A stretch of 64,000 nucleotides of DNA, from positions 10,879,501-10,943,500 of the forward strand of contig NC_092580.1 in NCBI RefSeq assembly GCF_037975245.1, given 5' to 3'. Positions 14,282 to 24,836 of this stretch are shown here, piece after piece. Under the pieces are notes generated by a model. That model was not told the DNA's origin and did not search any database. It was given only the letters and a program-made list of their open reading frames with translations. A program made the translations under genes and the position numbers. Source of the stretch: Apostichopus japonicus. Lineage: Eukaryota > Echinodermata > Holothuroidea > Aspidochirotida > Stichopodidae. Numbering within the stretch: position 1 is the first letter of the stretch; each line of letters starts with the position of its first letter.

Positions 14282-17200
14282 CTGTATACATGGCCATGGT
14301 ACGGAGTCTACTATATGCGGAGTCTACTTTGAACATGAAAATTACGTTATTCTTTACCTCACTTTTTTTGGGGTGGGGGTTCTCAATATTTCCCGTTAAC
14401 CCCTGGGCTGTCACCTCATCTGACTTAAATTTAAAGGCAGGTCATGTCCCTATGGTTGCGTTTTAATGATATGCTTAATGTTTTTTTTTCAGAGTTATTT
14501 GATTATAGTGTCAAATATGTAGCTGTAGAAAATTGGTAATATTACGTCAGAATTTAAGATGGACATCTTTTAATAGCTTGTCTACACTTGCACGCCTTAC
14601 CATCTATGGCTACCTCATCACCCCCCCCCCCCCTCCGCTTCACTTCCTCTCACTACATATATCTCCCATAGTCCACTACTTTGCACCCACTCCCTCCCCC
14701 CCCCCCCTTTCTCCAACTATTCGTCACCCCTATAGTACACTACTTATCATAAGGCGTTCAGCGTGTCTGTATACCAACCTTGTCACTGATACAAAGTAAC
14801 TCGAGTTTTTCTCTAGCGATGACGGTCGACTGGCGGCGCTGTCTACTCAAGAGCCCCAATTCCTAAACAGGTTTGGGAAGAATGTAGAAAACATGTTAAA
14901 CTAAACAGATATTTGGTCTAATGTACCCTAAAAAAGGGCAATAAACAAATCAACACTTATGAACTAGGCCTATTGGAGCGATTTATATACCGATGCCTAC
15001 TTTGCATATACAAATCGGGACAGTATAGTTTATTATCGTCACCTTTTGGTTGGTTCCAAAGTTGGTGCTCCTCTTAGATTAATGTACACTGCCAATTAGT
15101 AAACTAAAGGCAGATGAACGGGAGGAGAGAACCGCAACTTTGCTTGTTGAAATCGCAGCCATCCCATTCCATATTGTAAACTCTATTAGCGACATTATAA
15201 ATGAGTAGAATGCGTAAATAACGAGATCATCCAAATAGTCAGGGGACGGTACATAATGATTCGTCATGGGGAGTGAGGGCGGGTGAGGGGGGTCCTTACA
15301 CAAGTTCATAGGATATATTTCCTACCCCATGACTGAAACTGTTCAAAAAGAGGAGAGTAAGTTTTTGTTGGAATACCAACCAAGGGTAAGTGTGCGTTTT
15401 ATAATGATTATAATATAAGCTCCGACAACAAATCTTAAGTTGTAATTAGCGAAACAGAAATCCACAATGATGAACAAAACTTTCTTAAAAGAAAAAAAGA
15501 GTGGGTGGTGTTAAAATGATCTAACCCCGAATGATTCTCCTCTTGTGAGGTAAACAACGGTCCTCGAAACACCAGTCGCCTCGTCAAGGACATTGATGAC
15601 GACTGCAGCAAAAACGAAATACAAAATACCATTTATCGCATTGGCACATCATCATCATCCAAGAAAAATTCACAAATCCTAGAGAGAAAAGAAACTTAAC
15701 CCAAACACGCACCTTTGAATTTTTACGAAAACAATGCAAACTATACCCATCGGTTCAACCCCCTCCCCCTCACCCCCGATCCCCTTCCTCATACTGTAGC
15801 CGGGTAATCAAGCAATGTTCGAGTAGCCAGAAGTCTCAGAAAGTCGTATGGTTCACAATGCGACGTAACGCCATCAAAAAAATTTTAGTTATGAATAAAC
15901 ATGAGAGAGATTTTGAAATATCAGCTCATTGGCCAAGTAGTAAGAGTTCCTTGAATGAAACATAAGACAATTACCAGAACCAGACAATATGAAGTAGAAG
16001 TTTAACGGCCAATGTCCCTGTCGTAGTATGACTCTCTTGGATCCGAAGACTGCGTACCATCCCACACCTACAATCTCTTGCTGCATAGCTAACGGGTACT
16101 CGGTAAAGCTCGGGTAATTCCGCAGAGCGATTAAAACCTGCGTTCATTGCAAAAAAACAACACAAAATGAAAATAGCATTCGTAGTAAGTCATTTCGTCG
16201 TTCGCATGTTCGTGTCAAAGGTCAGGTCAAGCATACACGAAGAAAAATCATTTATCACATCGTTACACATTGCATCTAAACTATACCGTATTTCACATGT
16301 TATTTTTATACGATATATGCATAGCTATTTTCAGTACGTTTCTTTCCCATATCATCAGTAGTTTAGTAAAAGTGTCACCTGGTTTGTACCGTGTATAACT
16401 TGCATGTTCGCTTTTTAAACTATTTTGAGCCTTTTTATACAGTCTTATGTTAAGGTAGTAGAATAATTTTACTTTCTGGAAATATATGTTTGCACGTTTA
16501 AACTCCTTAACGTCTTTTCTCGGACTTTAAGGCTTACGTAATTAATTACACATACAGTATACGGTACCGTCATATATCATATACGACTTTGTGAACAAAT
16601 TAATGCATGTAATTGGAGTTTTATATGACGTATCAAATTTTAGGCATCATCCCTTGATTTCGCTTATCGAAGAGACCCATAATGATTAATCCTAACGATA
16701 ACATATTTCAATTGTAAGTTACCGACTTTTCTGTTGTACTTTGAGAGAAGGGCAGACGGTATGTTATATGATGGAATGAACCAATCGCAGGCTTGTACGT
16801 ACATGGTATTTATCTTTGTCTGTGCGTAGTGCGGGTGGCATGGAGAGAATTCGCTGGCACTCAGAGGAGACCAAAGACTAGATCAGAAAAAAAAAGAAAC
16901 GGAAGAAAATGTTAAAAGTTATTCTTCGTCTTCGTTACGGTGACACATCCGCAAAAAGGGACAATATCTCACCACACACACGTCAAGAGAGTAATTAATT
17001 ACACATATTAAACAGTATTGTCATACAGTAATATTATCGTACAGTTTATATATTTCTGTTGTATTAATATTTTATCTTTGCAGAAACTGAGAAACGTTAA
17101 TCATGGATTTATACTATAAGAATTGTTTATTATTTTACGTTATTTCTGACACGTTTTTGTAGTTTGTACAACAACAAATGAAATGATTTTTGAGTGATTT

Positions 17201-20200
17201 ACATATACATGAGATATCCGAGAGTAAAAAAAAAAACTCTGAAAAAAAAGAAGACTTTTTGAACTATATTGAAATTCATCAGGACAAGATTTTGAAAAAG
17301 GGGCGTTTAACTGCTTAGCACTTGTAACATTAATTTTATAATAATTCAGCATTCATTTTGAACATAAAAAAACGATATTTTCCTTTCCAAAAAATACGTA
17401 AAATTGGGTAGCTTTAGGTAAGGTGGGTGCGTTGATGGGTAGGTGGGTGGAGTGGGCGGGTGGGTGGGTGGGTTGGTGGGGTGGGTTGGTTTAATACATG
17501 TCATATGCAGTGAACAGGAAATACTCAATATCTATTTCAAACCTTTACATGAATGGGATCAATCTTACCTGTCTATTTCCCACCCGGAAGTACGTGACGT
17601 CGAAAAGTAAGTCTTTGCTGACGTCATCGAGGTCTACTTGCTCACCCCAAAGTAAGCTTCCGTTACCTTCAAGACTTAAATAAAAATATTTTATTTTTTC
17701 TCCCTTCATTTTTCATAATTAAAAAGTGTGTGGAGTAAACTTAACGAACCAGCAAATTTAATTAATATGCATTCAATTCTCCCGATTATGACTTACATAA
17801 TACCGAAGGCCAGTAGCCAGATTTTTTTCTTGGGGTGGGGGGGGGGAGTGGGGCAGATATGTTGACTAATGTCTCGTTACGGGAGTGGTGTATAGGCGGG
17901 CTTAGATGCAAAATGGAGCTATCTTTTATAACAAATTTAAAAAATGTGTTATAAAATTGTAACCCATTTGGAAGAAAGTATGAACTTGTTTTGAAGCGGG
18001 CACGTGTCTTCAGGTGCCCCCTTCCCCTCCCCTTGGCTAAGATCCTGAATCCTTGTGATAAATCGATCACATCCATGTTTGTATATTGATATGATTTGGA
18101 TACAACGTATGAAGTAATCCATTTATAGAAAGACATAATATGTTTCCTTATAAAATCCACTTGAACAACTTCGCAATACGGAAAGTTTTCAGTACAAATA
18201 CACATAACGAGTACTTGCAAGCAATTACACTAGATCACACAAGATTGAAGAGAAAATGGTGGTTCCGATGCCCGTTCTCAAACCCTCACCCCACCCACCC
18301 CACCCATTCACACACACACACACACACATTATCCCCCACTTAGTACTATTTCAATTAACACATTTAACCAACTGTGCACAAGATTCACCCCATTTTTTTA
18401 TGGGACAATTTGTAAGTCGCGTTCATGAAAGCATTTGTATATTTTTTACCCTTGTTCTTTTGGTACGTTGAAACCCTTATGATTTCTCTCCCCACGCCCC
18501 CTCCCCTCACCCTTTTGCTATTTTTATGATATCGCCCACCCCCCCCCCTCTCCCACCCACGCACGCTAACACCATTCCGAGATGCATTTAACACTACATT
18601 ATCTTATGATTGTTATTATCAAAAGTATTTGCCCAAAAATTCATAGGTTTTGTAGTAAACAAGCCTATTTTTTACTGCGTTTCGTTGAGATAAAAAAAAA
18701 ACAATTCACGAAGATTGTGAAGAGTATATTTTGTAATCTTTTGTGAGTGAAAGAGGTACAATTGTATAGATTTCCCATAAAAAAAATTGGGACAAAGGAC
18801 CCAAAAGAAAGCGAGTTCAACAATAACTTCTATATATAGAAATATATATGTAAACTTATAAAAGATAGAAAACTATAGTGGGAGTATGATAATTGCTAAT
18901 AACTTTAACAAAGTATGGCAATTACCTTTGATAATGCTTGCAGAGTCGGTAAAGAAATATAATGAGCTTGGAATAAACACGCAGTTTGTTGATCAGCACT
19001 TTCTGCAAAGGGAAAAAAATGGATAAATATACTTAAATTTTGTGATAATATAATGACGTCACAGAAGACTTTTCTTCTGATTTCTTAGTCATGTTATTCC
19101 ATGCGGTTTTCAGTGGCGGCGGAACCGGGGGGGGCTTGGGGGGGCTCAGCCCCCCCAATAAAAAAGTTGAGGGGGCAAATGCATGATAAGCCCCCCCAAT
19201 ATTTACCAAGGCTCCGAAACGTGCATCTGCCCATTTTTCAATGCATACTTGTTGATCTGTCCGATGCACACGTATACTCTATAGGTGTAATAATTTTACT
19301 AATTGCTGGGGGACCCTCGGCCCGTCCCCTGGCTATAGACCACATTGTCACCCCAACCGCGTCTTCACGCGGTTGGGAAGCAGTGAAAAGTGGAAGCAGT
19401 AAGTGTGAGTACCGGTAAGCGTGACACAACTTCGTCTTAGGCCAATGACTTGCCTCATTTCAGCCAGTTCTCCAACATCCCCTTACTTAGTGGCGGAGCG
19501 TCCATATATACAGTCAGGGGGCGGATGCCCCTCCCCCCCCCTGACGGACTCAAATGGACTGCTGGCGCCCTTTTCAGCTTTTCACTACTTTTTACTTATT
19601 CGCGATTTTTGACTATTTTATTGCGCTCTCATATACCTATTGACATTTGTCATATTCTGTTGGTTTAATTTTCCGACAAAATGGCGACGACACCTATTTA
19701 TTCTCAGTTTATCTGCAAATTAGCAAGGCCCCGGAAAGGGTCATTTCCTGCAATCTAGGGAGTATCTTTACTCACAAATTTTCTGTACGCTCCGCGCCAA
19801 CCTGTGGTGGCGCTCCGCTTAGATAGTGTCGAAAGCGCCCCTACAGACCATTCTTGCCCTCCGTGACCAATACTCTAGCTCCGCCACTGCCCTTACTACA
19901 CTCAAAAACATCTTTGCGAGTACACTACGAGTAATAGCTACTCTCTTAAAAAACCATCGAATATACAAATTACAATGTTTTTACAGTCTTTTACGTGCAA
20001 TCTGAGAAATTGCAGGCTTGAGACCCATATTTTAGGGCTGGGTATTCGCAGCATAAAACACTCGGAAAGTGCCGTTTCCGGCCATCTGGGGGTTTGAAAA
20101 AACCCAAAATTTTCTTGTACGCTCCGCGCCAACCGATGGTGGCGCTCCGCTTAGATAGTCTCCACACATTAGCCCCCCCCCCCCAATAATTTTTCCGTTC

Positions 20201-21126
20201 CGCCGCGCCTGGCGGTTTTTATAAATGCACTGTGTACATTTACACCTACTTTCAATTCAGTCCAATCAACACGGCACACGCATTGAAACCAACACTGTAA
20301 ACATCTTATTGAAGACCAGAGAAAAGTCTTATGTTTGCTAACTGATGTTCGTGGTGCTTCAATTGAGAGCAGATAAATACTGTGTATGCTAGAATAACAA
20401 AGGGCACAGTGGTAGATGGGCTAGAATACATAGGTAGAATGCCGCCTGTGCCCTAGAAGGCATATATATAAATGCGTTTATGCCGTAGAAAGATAGGTAT
20501 AAACCTGTAGTTTGATAAGCGGCTGATGTTTATTGAAATGTAGCCTGCACTGAGAGTGGGTATCATTGTATTTATTTATATACTACTGACAGTACCATGC
20601 AACTTACCGCTCTCCTCTTCCTTGTCTCAGAGTCTCTCCGGGCGTTCTGTTTCCCATGATCCTTTGCGGATTGCTCTTTTCCAAAAGTATCGATCGATCG
20701 ATTCGATATCGATCTCCTCCTTCTCCTTCCGCTTCTGCTCAGTATCAATGCATGTTCCCCCACCGTCAGGGTACTACCACTTACATCATCCCCTCCAGTA
20801 ATACTTCCTCTTCTTGCGCTAGATACCCTCGGTTTTTCTGATTCTGGCGGGAATTCTAAGAGCGATAACAATCCCGACGATTCGTCCTTGGTCGGTTTTG
20901 GCTTCCTGTTTGCTCGGGCGAAATCGTTTTTATCGGCTGGTATGACAATACTGCCCCTCCTCCTTCCTTTAGAATAATTCACTGAGAGAAACTGTTTTTC
21001 GTCTCCTGGCTTTACCAAATGTTTCGACAATAGACCATTTAGAGCGCCATTTTGTGCTAGATTTTCCAGGACGTCATCGTCGTCTGCCACGGAAACTGAT
21101 ACATTTATGCCAACTTTTCGCGCCAT
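2416..21126 (-). CDS. Complete 17-exon CNBD2-like gene, cyclic nucleotide-binding domain protein (743 aa)
   Basis: Exons in transcript order: 21126-20608, 19002-18926, 17674-17569, 16877-16803, 16137-15975, 15602-15526, 14862-14779, 12841-12771, 11957-11880, 9359-9299, 8910-8844, 7981-7701, 7091-6965, 6597-6479, 5668-5621, 4703-4569, 2559-2416. Phases agree at every joint and the total is 2232 nt with one terminal TAA. Residues 1-173 are polar and basic (RRRRRSIS, a PKA-like site). A helical stretch follows at about 174-198. The first CNB domain (about 265-390) contains [20 protein letters not shown] and the cassette [18 protein letters not shown], which keeps the Glu and an Arg expected to bind cAMP/cGMP. 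A second CNB-like fold starts at about 417 ([20 protein letters not shown]). It is interrupted by an acidic/basic insert (about 460-635) and ends in VFGLAELVF...[10 protein letters not shown] without the Arg. The protein is intracellular, probably a cyclic-nucleotide sensor as in the CNBD2/CRIS family. The weakest joint is the exon 6 donor (gttaga). Confidence 0.88.
2750..2965. repeat. Dispersed repeat, copy 1 of a roughly 200-bp family
   Basis: This lies in the last intron of the minus-strand CNBD2-like gene. It shares an ordered set of phrases with 5920-6130: a CAGGGCT start, GGGGG(T/C)TAATATGT, ATCGTCCAGG, GCAAAA and a tail TGTTTAGG(C/T)TGTACAG. Similarity is patchy, so this is an old dispersed repeat, possibly a MITE. 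No clear target duplication is visible. Confidence 0.5.
3011..4353. mobile_element. hAT-type non-autonomous transposon (1.34 kb)
   Basis: The ends are inverted: CAGGGGCGTATCCAGG at 3010-3025 (the first C shared with the flank) and its exact complement CCTGGATACGCCCCTG at 4338-4353. The flanks carry GTTTTTCC at 3003-3010 and 4354-4361, an 8-bp target duplication if one C of a CCC run was lost at the left joint. Eight-base duplications and CAGnGGCG ends are typical of hAT elements. The interior has poly(C)/(G) runs near both ends and no transposase. A segment at about 4070-4165 recurs at 20060-20160, in the element at 19111-20211. Confidence 0.82.
5920..6130. repeat. Dispersed repeat, copy 2 of a roughly 200-bp family
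   Basis: This is the partner of 2750-2965, in the same orientation, in the intron between exons 14 and 15 of the minus-strand CNBD2-like gene. A poly(C) tract and a C-rich stretch follow at 6164-6195. Confidence 0.5.
7622..7641. repeat. (AC)n microsatellite
   Basis: A short run of perfect AC dinucleotides lies in the intron downstream of exon 12 of the CNBD2-like gene, about 60 bp past its donor. Similar short CA runs occur near 18310 and 24295. Confidence 0.85.
10085..10700 (-). mobile_element. LINE 3' fragment (CR1/L2-like), reverse transcriptase tail
   Basis: The minus strand reads an open frame at 10649-10176 ending in SWNKLPIAI...[10 protein letters not shown], the usual last block of CR1/L2-type LINE ORF2 proteins. 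It is followed by a 3' tail (GGTGCCATTGAATG...CACCATATAAG, then A-rich) of the kind seen at such LINE ends. The upstream part of the frame is not recognisable, so the copy is truncated or rearranged. It lies in intron 9 of the CNBD2-like gene, in the gene's orientation. Confidence 0.65.
10836..10950. repeat. (AT)n microsatellite with ATATGT interruptions
   Basis: About 115 bp of AT dinucleotides, broken by a cluster of TATATG units in the middle. The Ile-Tyr reading frames over it are artefacts. Confidence 0.95.
12707..12725. repeat. Poly(G) tract of about 19 bases
   Basis: An uninterrupted G run flanked on both sides by GTAC. It lies in intron 8, about 45 bp downstream (in transcript sense) of the exon 8 donor of the CNBD2-like gene. 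On the transcript it reads as poly(C). Confidence 0.9.
13574..13645. repeat. (TA)n microsatellite
   Basis: About 35 TA dinucleotides in intron 7 of the CNBD2-like gene. Confidence 0.95.
14203..14275. repeat. (TA)n microsatellite
   Basis: A second run of about 36 TA dinucleotides in intron 7, some 560 bp from the previous one. The rest of this 1.9-kb intron shows no coding pattern. Confidence 0.95.
17454..17490 (+). other. Strong G-quadruplex motif (five GGG runs, 1-nt loops)
   Basis: Positions 17454-17472 read GGGCGGGTGGGTGGGTGGG. Further GGTGGGG and GTGGG runs continue to about 17490, inside a longer G/T-rich stretch from 17410. One-base loops give the most stable parallel quadruplexes known. 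The motif is on the template strand of the minus-strand CNBD2-like gene, about 80-115 bp past the exon 3 donor. Confidence 0.8.
19111..20211. mobile_element. hAT-type non-autonomous transposon with a nested insertion
   Basis: The left end CAGTGGCGGCGGAAC matches the complement of the right end (CAGGCGCGGCGGAAC) at 13 of 15 bases. A perfect 8-bp target duplication GCGGTTTT flanks it (19103-19110 and 20212-20219). Subterminal poly(G)/poly(C) blocks occur at both ends. The 20060-20160 segment (CTCCGCGCCAACC...GGTGGCGCTCCGC) is shared with 4070-4165 and 19785-19830. There is no transposase. It lies in intron 1 of the CNBD2-like gene. Confidence 0.88.
19488..19889. mobile_element. Nested hAT-type MITE (402 bp)
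   Basis: The ends TAGTGGCGGAGC and GCTCCGCCACTG are inverted repeats (11 of 12). They are flanked by a perfect 8-bp duplication CCCTTACT at 19480-19487 and 19890-19897. The element sits wholly inside the element at 19111-20211, so it inserted later. It shares an internal CGCTCCGCGCCAACC segment with its host element, so both belong to one family. Confidence 0.88.
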
Positions 21127-22583
21127 AATGACGTCACTGGATGATTAACGTTTACCTTGAATCGGAAAGTACCATATAACGTTGGTTGTTTTAAAGACAG
21201 ATAGATCCTATCATGGTCATATTCCACATTTCAGTTGATTCGCTCCCAGTTTCTTAGAGAATGTTCACTACGGTAATCTCGGCGTGTTTTTCTTTTCGAT
21301 ATTTCGGTTAACATAAATAATAGCTTAGGCCTATATAACAATAACAGTTTGATGCGTTGATCGTCCGTCTACCAGTAAGGTTCAAGCAACGATAGGTCAG
21401 CTGTATGAAAATGTTGTTGCTATAGGATACGAGTAATGTGGTTTGTTTGTACAAAGCTTCATATATTGAAACATCTCTTTGGACAACTAACCATTGCAAT
21501 ACAGTAAGAAAATACGTCAGTCAACCCGGTTTTACTGATTGTGTAACCCGAATCGTGAGAACTTTCAACTTTAAGGTAACCGGCTGCCTCTAAAAACTTG
21601 TAAAAACAAAGACGGAAATAAGTAACGGGCTTCAGGATGCAACTTGCATTCGTGCAAATATCATTAAGCCATTATATATTAATATAACCGCTTTAATAGT
21701 TTCAGTTCTTATCTCTTTTTTTCTCATACGAATTATTTACAAGAACAAATAATTGATTAGCTAACATACTAATTAAAGATGTGATCAAACCGATCGTCAT
21801 ATAACCCCAAATGAAACTTTTATTTAAATGAAGCCGTAAGTAGTAAAGAAATAAACTTCTTTTACAGTTTGTATGGACTAATTCTGCAAGGCAATGTCAC
21901 AGAGTTACGGTAGTATTATCTCACAATGTTAACAACCTTATATGTATAAACACACACACACCGTGACACACGGATAGACAGACAGACAGAATCCTCTTCA
22001 AAACGCGCTCAGGGTGGGAAAGAAATCCACACGTCCTTTCCACGACAAAATAATTCCGACTCCTCATTCAGTAATAGGCTATGTAGAAACAACATCACTT
22101 CAGGAGAAAATTTAAAAGAAAAAATCTTCTCTTGGTGTTCTTTTCATGTTATTGTGAGCATGAATCACTCAGTCCACATTCGATAAACATTTCACAGTCA
22201 CAATTTTTTTTTTCTGTCTCGCAATCTCTCTTTCTCTTTCGAACTGAGAGATGTCATTAGCGATGATGATGAGTTTACCCAAGCATTGCTCATCGAGTCC
22301 TTGCAAGTATTATTATACCCAGAGAATATATAGACCTTGTTAACTCATTTAGAAAACTGCAGCAACAATTGGTTTACCATTTTGTATTAAGTGTTTGCGT
22401 AGTTAGGACCGTCAAAGTTTACCTGCCTTTTGTGTCAACTTTTAGTAGCCTAAGTGTTAACCCTTGAAATGTTGATATAGGGACCGTCCTTTGTTCCAAT
22501 GTAACCCCCCATTGAATGTCTTCCTGTGTAGATTTAAAAGATCCTCGACTATTTCTCACTACAGGATTGTCCTCGCTATATAG

Positions 22584-23111
22584 AAGGGGTTCCCTAACTG
22601 GGGTGCATGAACCCCTCCCTATAGGGGGTGCGTGAGTCCATCCCAGGGGATTCGTGAGACGTTTCTGAAAGTCAAAACTAGAGTACTTTTTGTTGAACTA
22701 AAATCTAACATATCATATAATTTAGTAATGTACAGAAGTCGTACCTTACGACAAACTCTTTTCGCGTTCCATACGCATATGTTGCCATAGTAGTACCGCA
22801 CCGTGCATGTGATAAATAACCGAATTATGAAACAGACACAGGCGGCATGACTTTGGTGAAGTTGGTGTACGCATGACAGTACGTCGTGAAGATAAAGAGC
22901 TGATCTGATCTTGAAGTTTCCAATAAGTATTTGTTAATCTCTTGTTTTTTTTTATTACAATATTACCCTATGAACTTGATTTTGTACGAATCGCTGTTAT
23001 GTGTATTATAGTATAATAATGACTCAGATCGTGTCTCGAAAAGTTGGGGGTTCGTGGACAACTCTGACATCCACAGGGGGTTCGTGGGGGGATAAAGTTA
23101 GGGAAACCCTG
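22584..23111. mobile_element. hAT-type MITE with CAGGGTTTCCC-like ends (528 bp)
   Basis: The left end AAGGGGTTCCCTAACT and the complement of the right end CAGGGTTTCCCTAACT are inverted repeats. The flanks CTATATAG (22576-22583) and CTACATAG (23112-23119) are an 8-bp duplication with one mismatch. The CAGGGGTTCCC terminus is common in hAT elements of many animals. There is no transposase; the interior has GGGGGTTCGTGG-type repeats near the right end. Confidence 0.8.
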
Positions 23112-23520
23112 CTACATAGCATTTTATTTCATTTCGCGTCGATAGCCTATACATAAATTTAGAAACTTATCCAGAATTTCCGCCTGGGGGCCATACCCCT
23201 GCCTCCCAACTGCCAACCCCCCAACCCCTCCCCACACCCCCACAAACCCCCCCCCCCCCACCACTCGTACGCAAGCCACTGATCAGCATCAAAGACTCCG
23301 ATCTACCAGGGCAGCCGTTCTCAATATTTTTTTTCAGTTTCATTGACAATTTTATATTAAAACTTTTAGAAGAATGAAAAATTTGCTGGAAAGAAAATAA
23401 TGTGATAGCAATATTGTCAGTGTTCTTTCTTGTTTTATGCAGGAAATATTAGGTCCTATATACTTTTGAGATATGTCATTATACGTTACCCTCCACCACC
23501 AACTCCAACACACTCATTTC

Positions 23521-24020
23521 TATTACATTCAATTCCACTTTAAGTCGAATTCAGTTCTACTCAAGTGGAATTGTATTTCACTTAAGTCAAATAGGCCATT
23601 TCACTGAAGTAGAATTCAGTTTTACGTAAGTGGAATTGTATTTCACTTAAGTCAAATAGGCCATTTCACTTAAGTAGAATTCAAGTTTACCTAAGTGGAA
23701 TTCCATTTCACTAAAGTCTAATTCAATTTCACTTCAATTTCAAATTCACTTCAATTTCAATATCACTACAATTTCAATTTCACTTAAGTAAAATAGAACA
23801 TTTGTATGTTACTTAAGTGGCATACATTTTACTTAAGTCGAATTCTATTTCACTTAAGTTGAATTAAATTCGACATAAGTAGAATAGAACATTTTGTATT
23901 CTACTGAAGTGGAATTCTATTTCTACTAATGTGGAATACATTTTACTTAAGTCGAACTCTGTTTTTACTTAAGTTGAATTGAATTCGACTTAAGTAGAAT
24001 GTTTAACACTTAACTAGAAT
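23521..24020. repeat. Degenerate array of palindromic ACTTAAGT units
   Basis: About 500 bp built from units of roughly the form GAATTC/TATTTC-ACTTAAGT-GGAATTC. There are ten exact ACTTAAGT copies (for example 23580-23587, 23645-23652, 23811-23818, 23943-23950) and about nine one-base variants (ACTGAAGT, TCAAGTGG, ACATAAGT). Two blocks repeat a longer phrase (TTCACTTAAGTCAAATAGGC). The unit is self-complementary, so the array can fold back. It lies about 0.8 kb upstream of the TIMP-like start codon. Confidence 0.85.
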
Positions 24021-24559
24021 TGGGAGGTCAATGTTTTAACGGCTTGCCTTACGGTAACGACCACCCCGCCATTCTCCACCACCCATCAAAACAATCCACC
24101 ACTGAACATAACTTTTCTCACGGCGTATACCGGTGCCTTCAACCCTAGTCGATATATACTCATATCTTCGACAGTGATATTCAGATTACTCTGTTTGATA
24201 ATTAGGTTTCGTCTCCAGAAACTTTGATCAAGCCCGTACTGGTGTATTACTAGTACCAATAGAATGGAATGTAGTCATATAATAGGCCAATCTCAACGTA
24301 TAGGAATCACCAACACACACACGCACACGCACACAAAAGAATTACGAGGCGTAACAATAGTAATATCACACATTGCGGGTAATTTCATATTTGCTCTGTA
24401 TTCTTTGCCTTTGTCTGGCACACAATGCTTCATTATAAGTACCCAAAAGCAAAAGAAAAAAGCTGTATTCATTGCTCGAAAATTATAATTATTATATATT
24501 TAATATCGTTTTTGTCGAGAGGGATAGCAGCATAGGCTGCCTGTACTTGACACGCGACT

Positions 24560-24573
24560 GAGATGTACATCTC
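24560..24573. promoter_or_regulatory. 14-bp perfect palindrome upstream of the TIMP-like gene
   Basis: GAGATGTACATCTC reads the same on both strands and lies 264 bp before the ATG at 24837. A dyad in this position could bind a dimeric regulator, but a chance palindrome is also possible. Confidence 0.25.
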
Positions 24574-24836
24574 TATTACAGCTACGTGTATACTGTCTAT
24601 AAGTCGGCTACATAGATGTGGCTTTCCGCACCGAATTGACTATTTTACCTTGGCTATGTATTTTAAGTTTTTTCTAAATATGGGAGTAACTCCGAGCGGA
24701 TAGCGACAGCGGAACCCATCCATATATGGCATAAAGAAAAAAACCGTAATATTATTTGTATCAACAGTTAGAACTTCGACATATCTTTACACTTTCTCTT
24801 TAATGCCAGCTGGTATAGCGATGTTCTCCTAGAAAA

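Larger units (their letters stand above)
21127..24836. other. Intergenic region between divergent CNBD2-like and TIMP-like genes
   Basis: These 3.7 kb separate two gene starts and should hold both promoters. No TATA box can be assigned with confidence. Contents: a GACA-type short repeat near 21985, a MITE (22584-23111), a C-rich block (23200-23265) with a CAGTGGCTTGCG-like end on the minus strand at 23281, the ACTTAAGT cluster (23521-24020) and a 14-bp palindrome near the TIMP-like start. No other coding pattern was seen. Confidence 0.6.
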
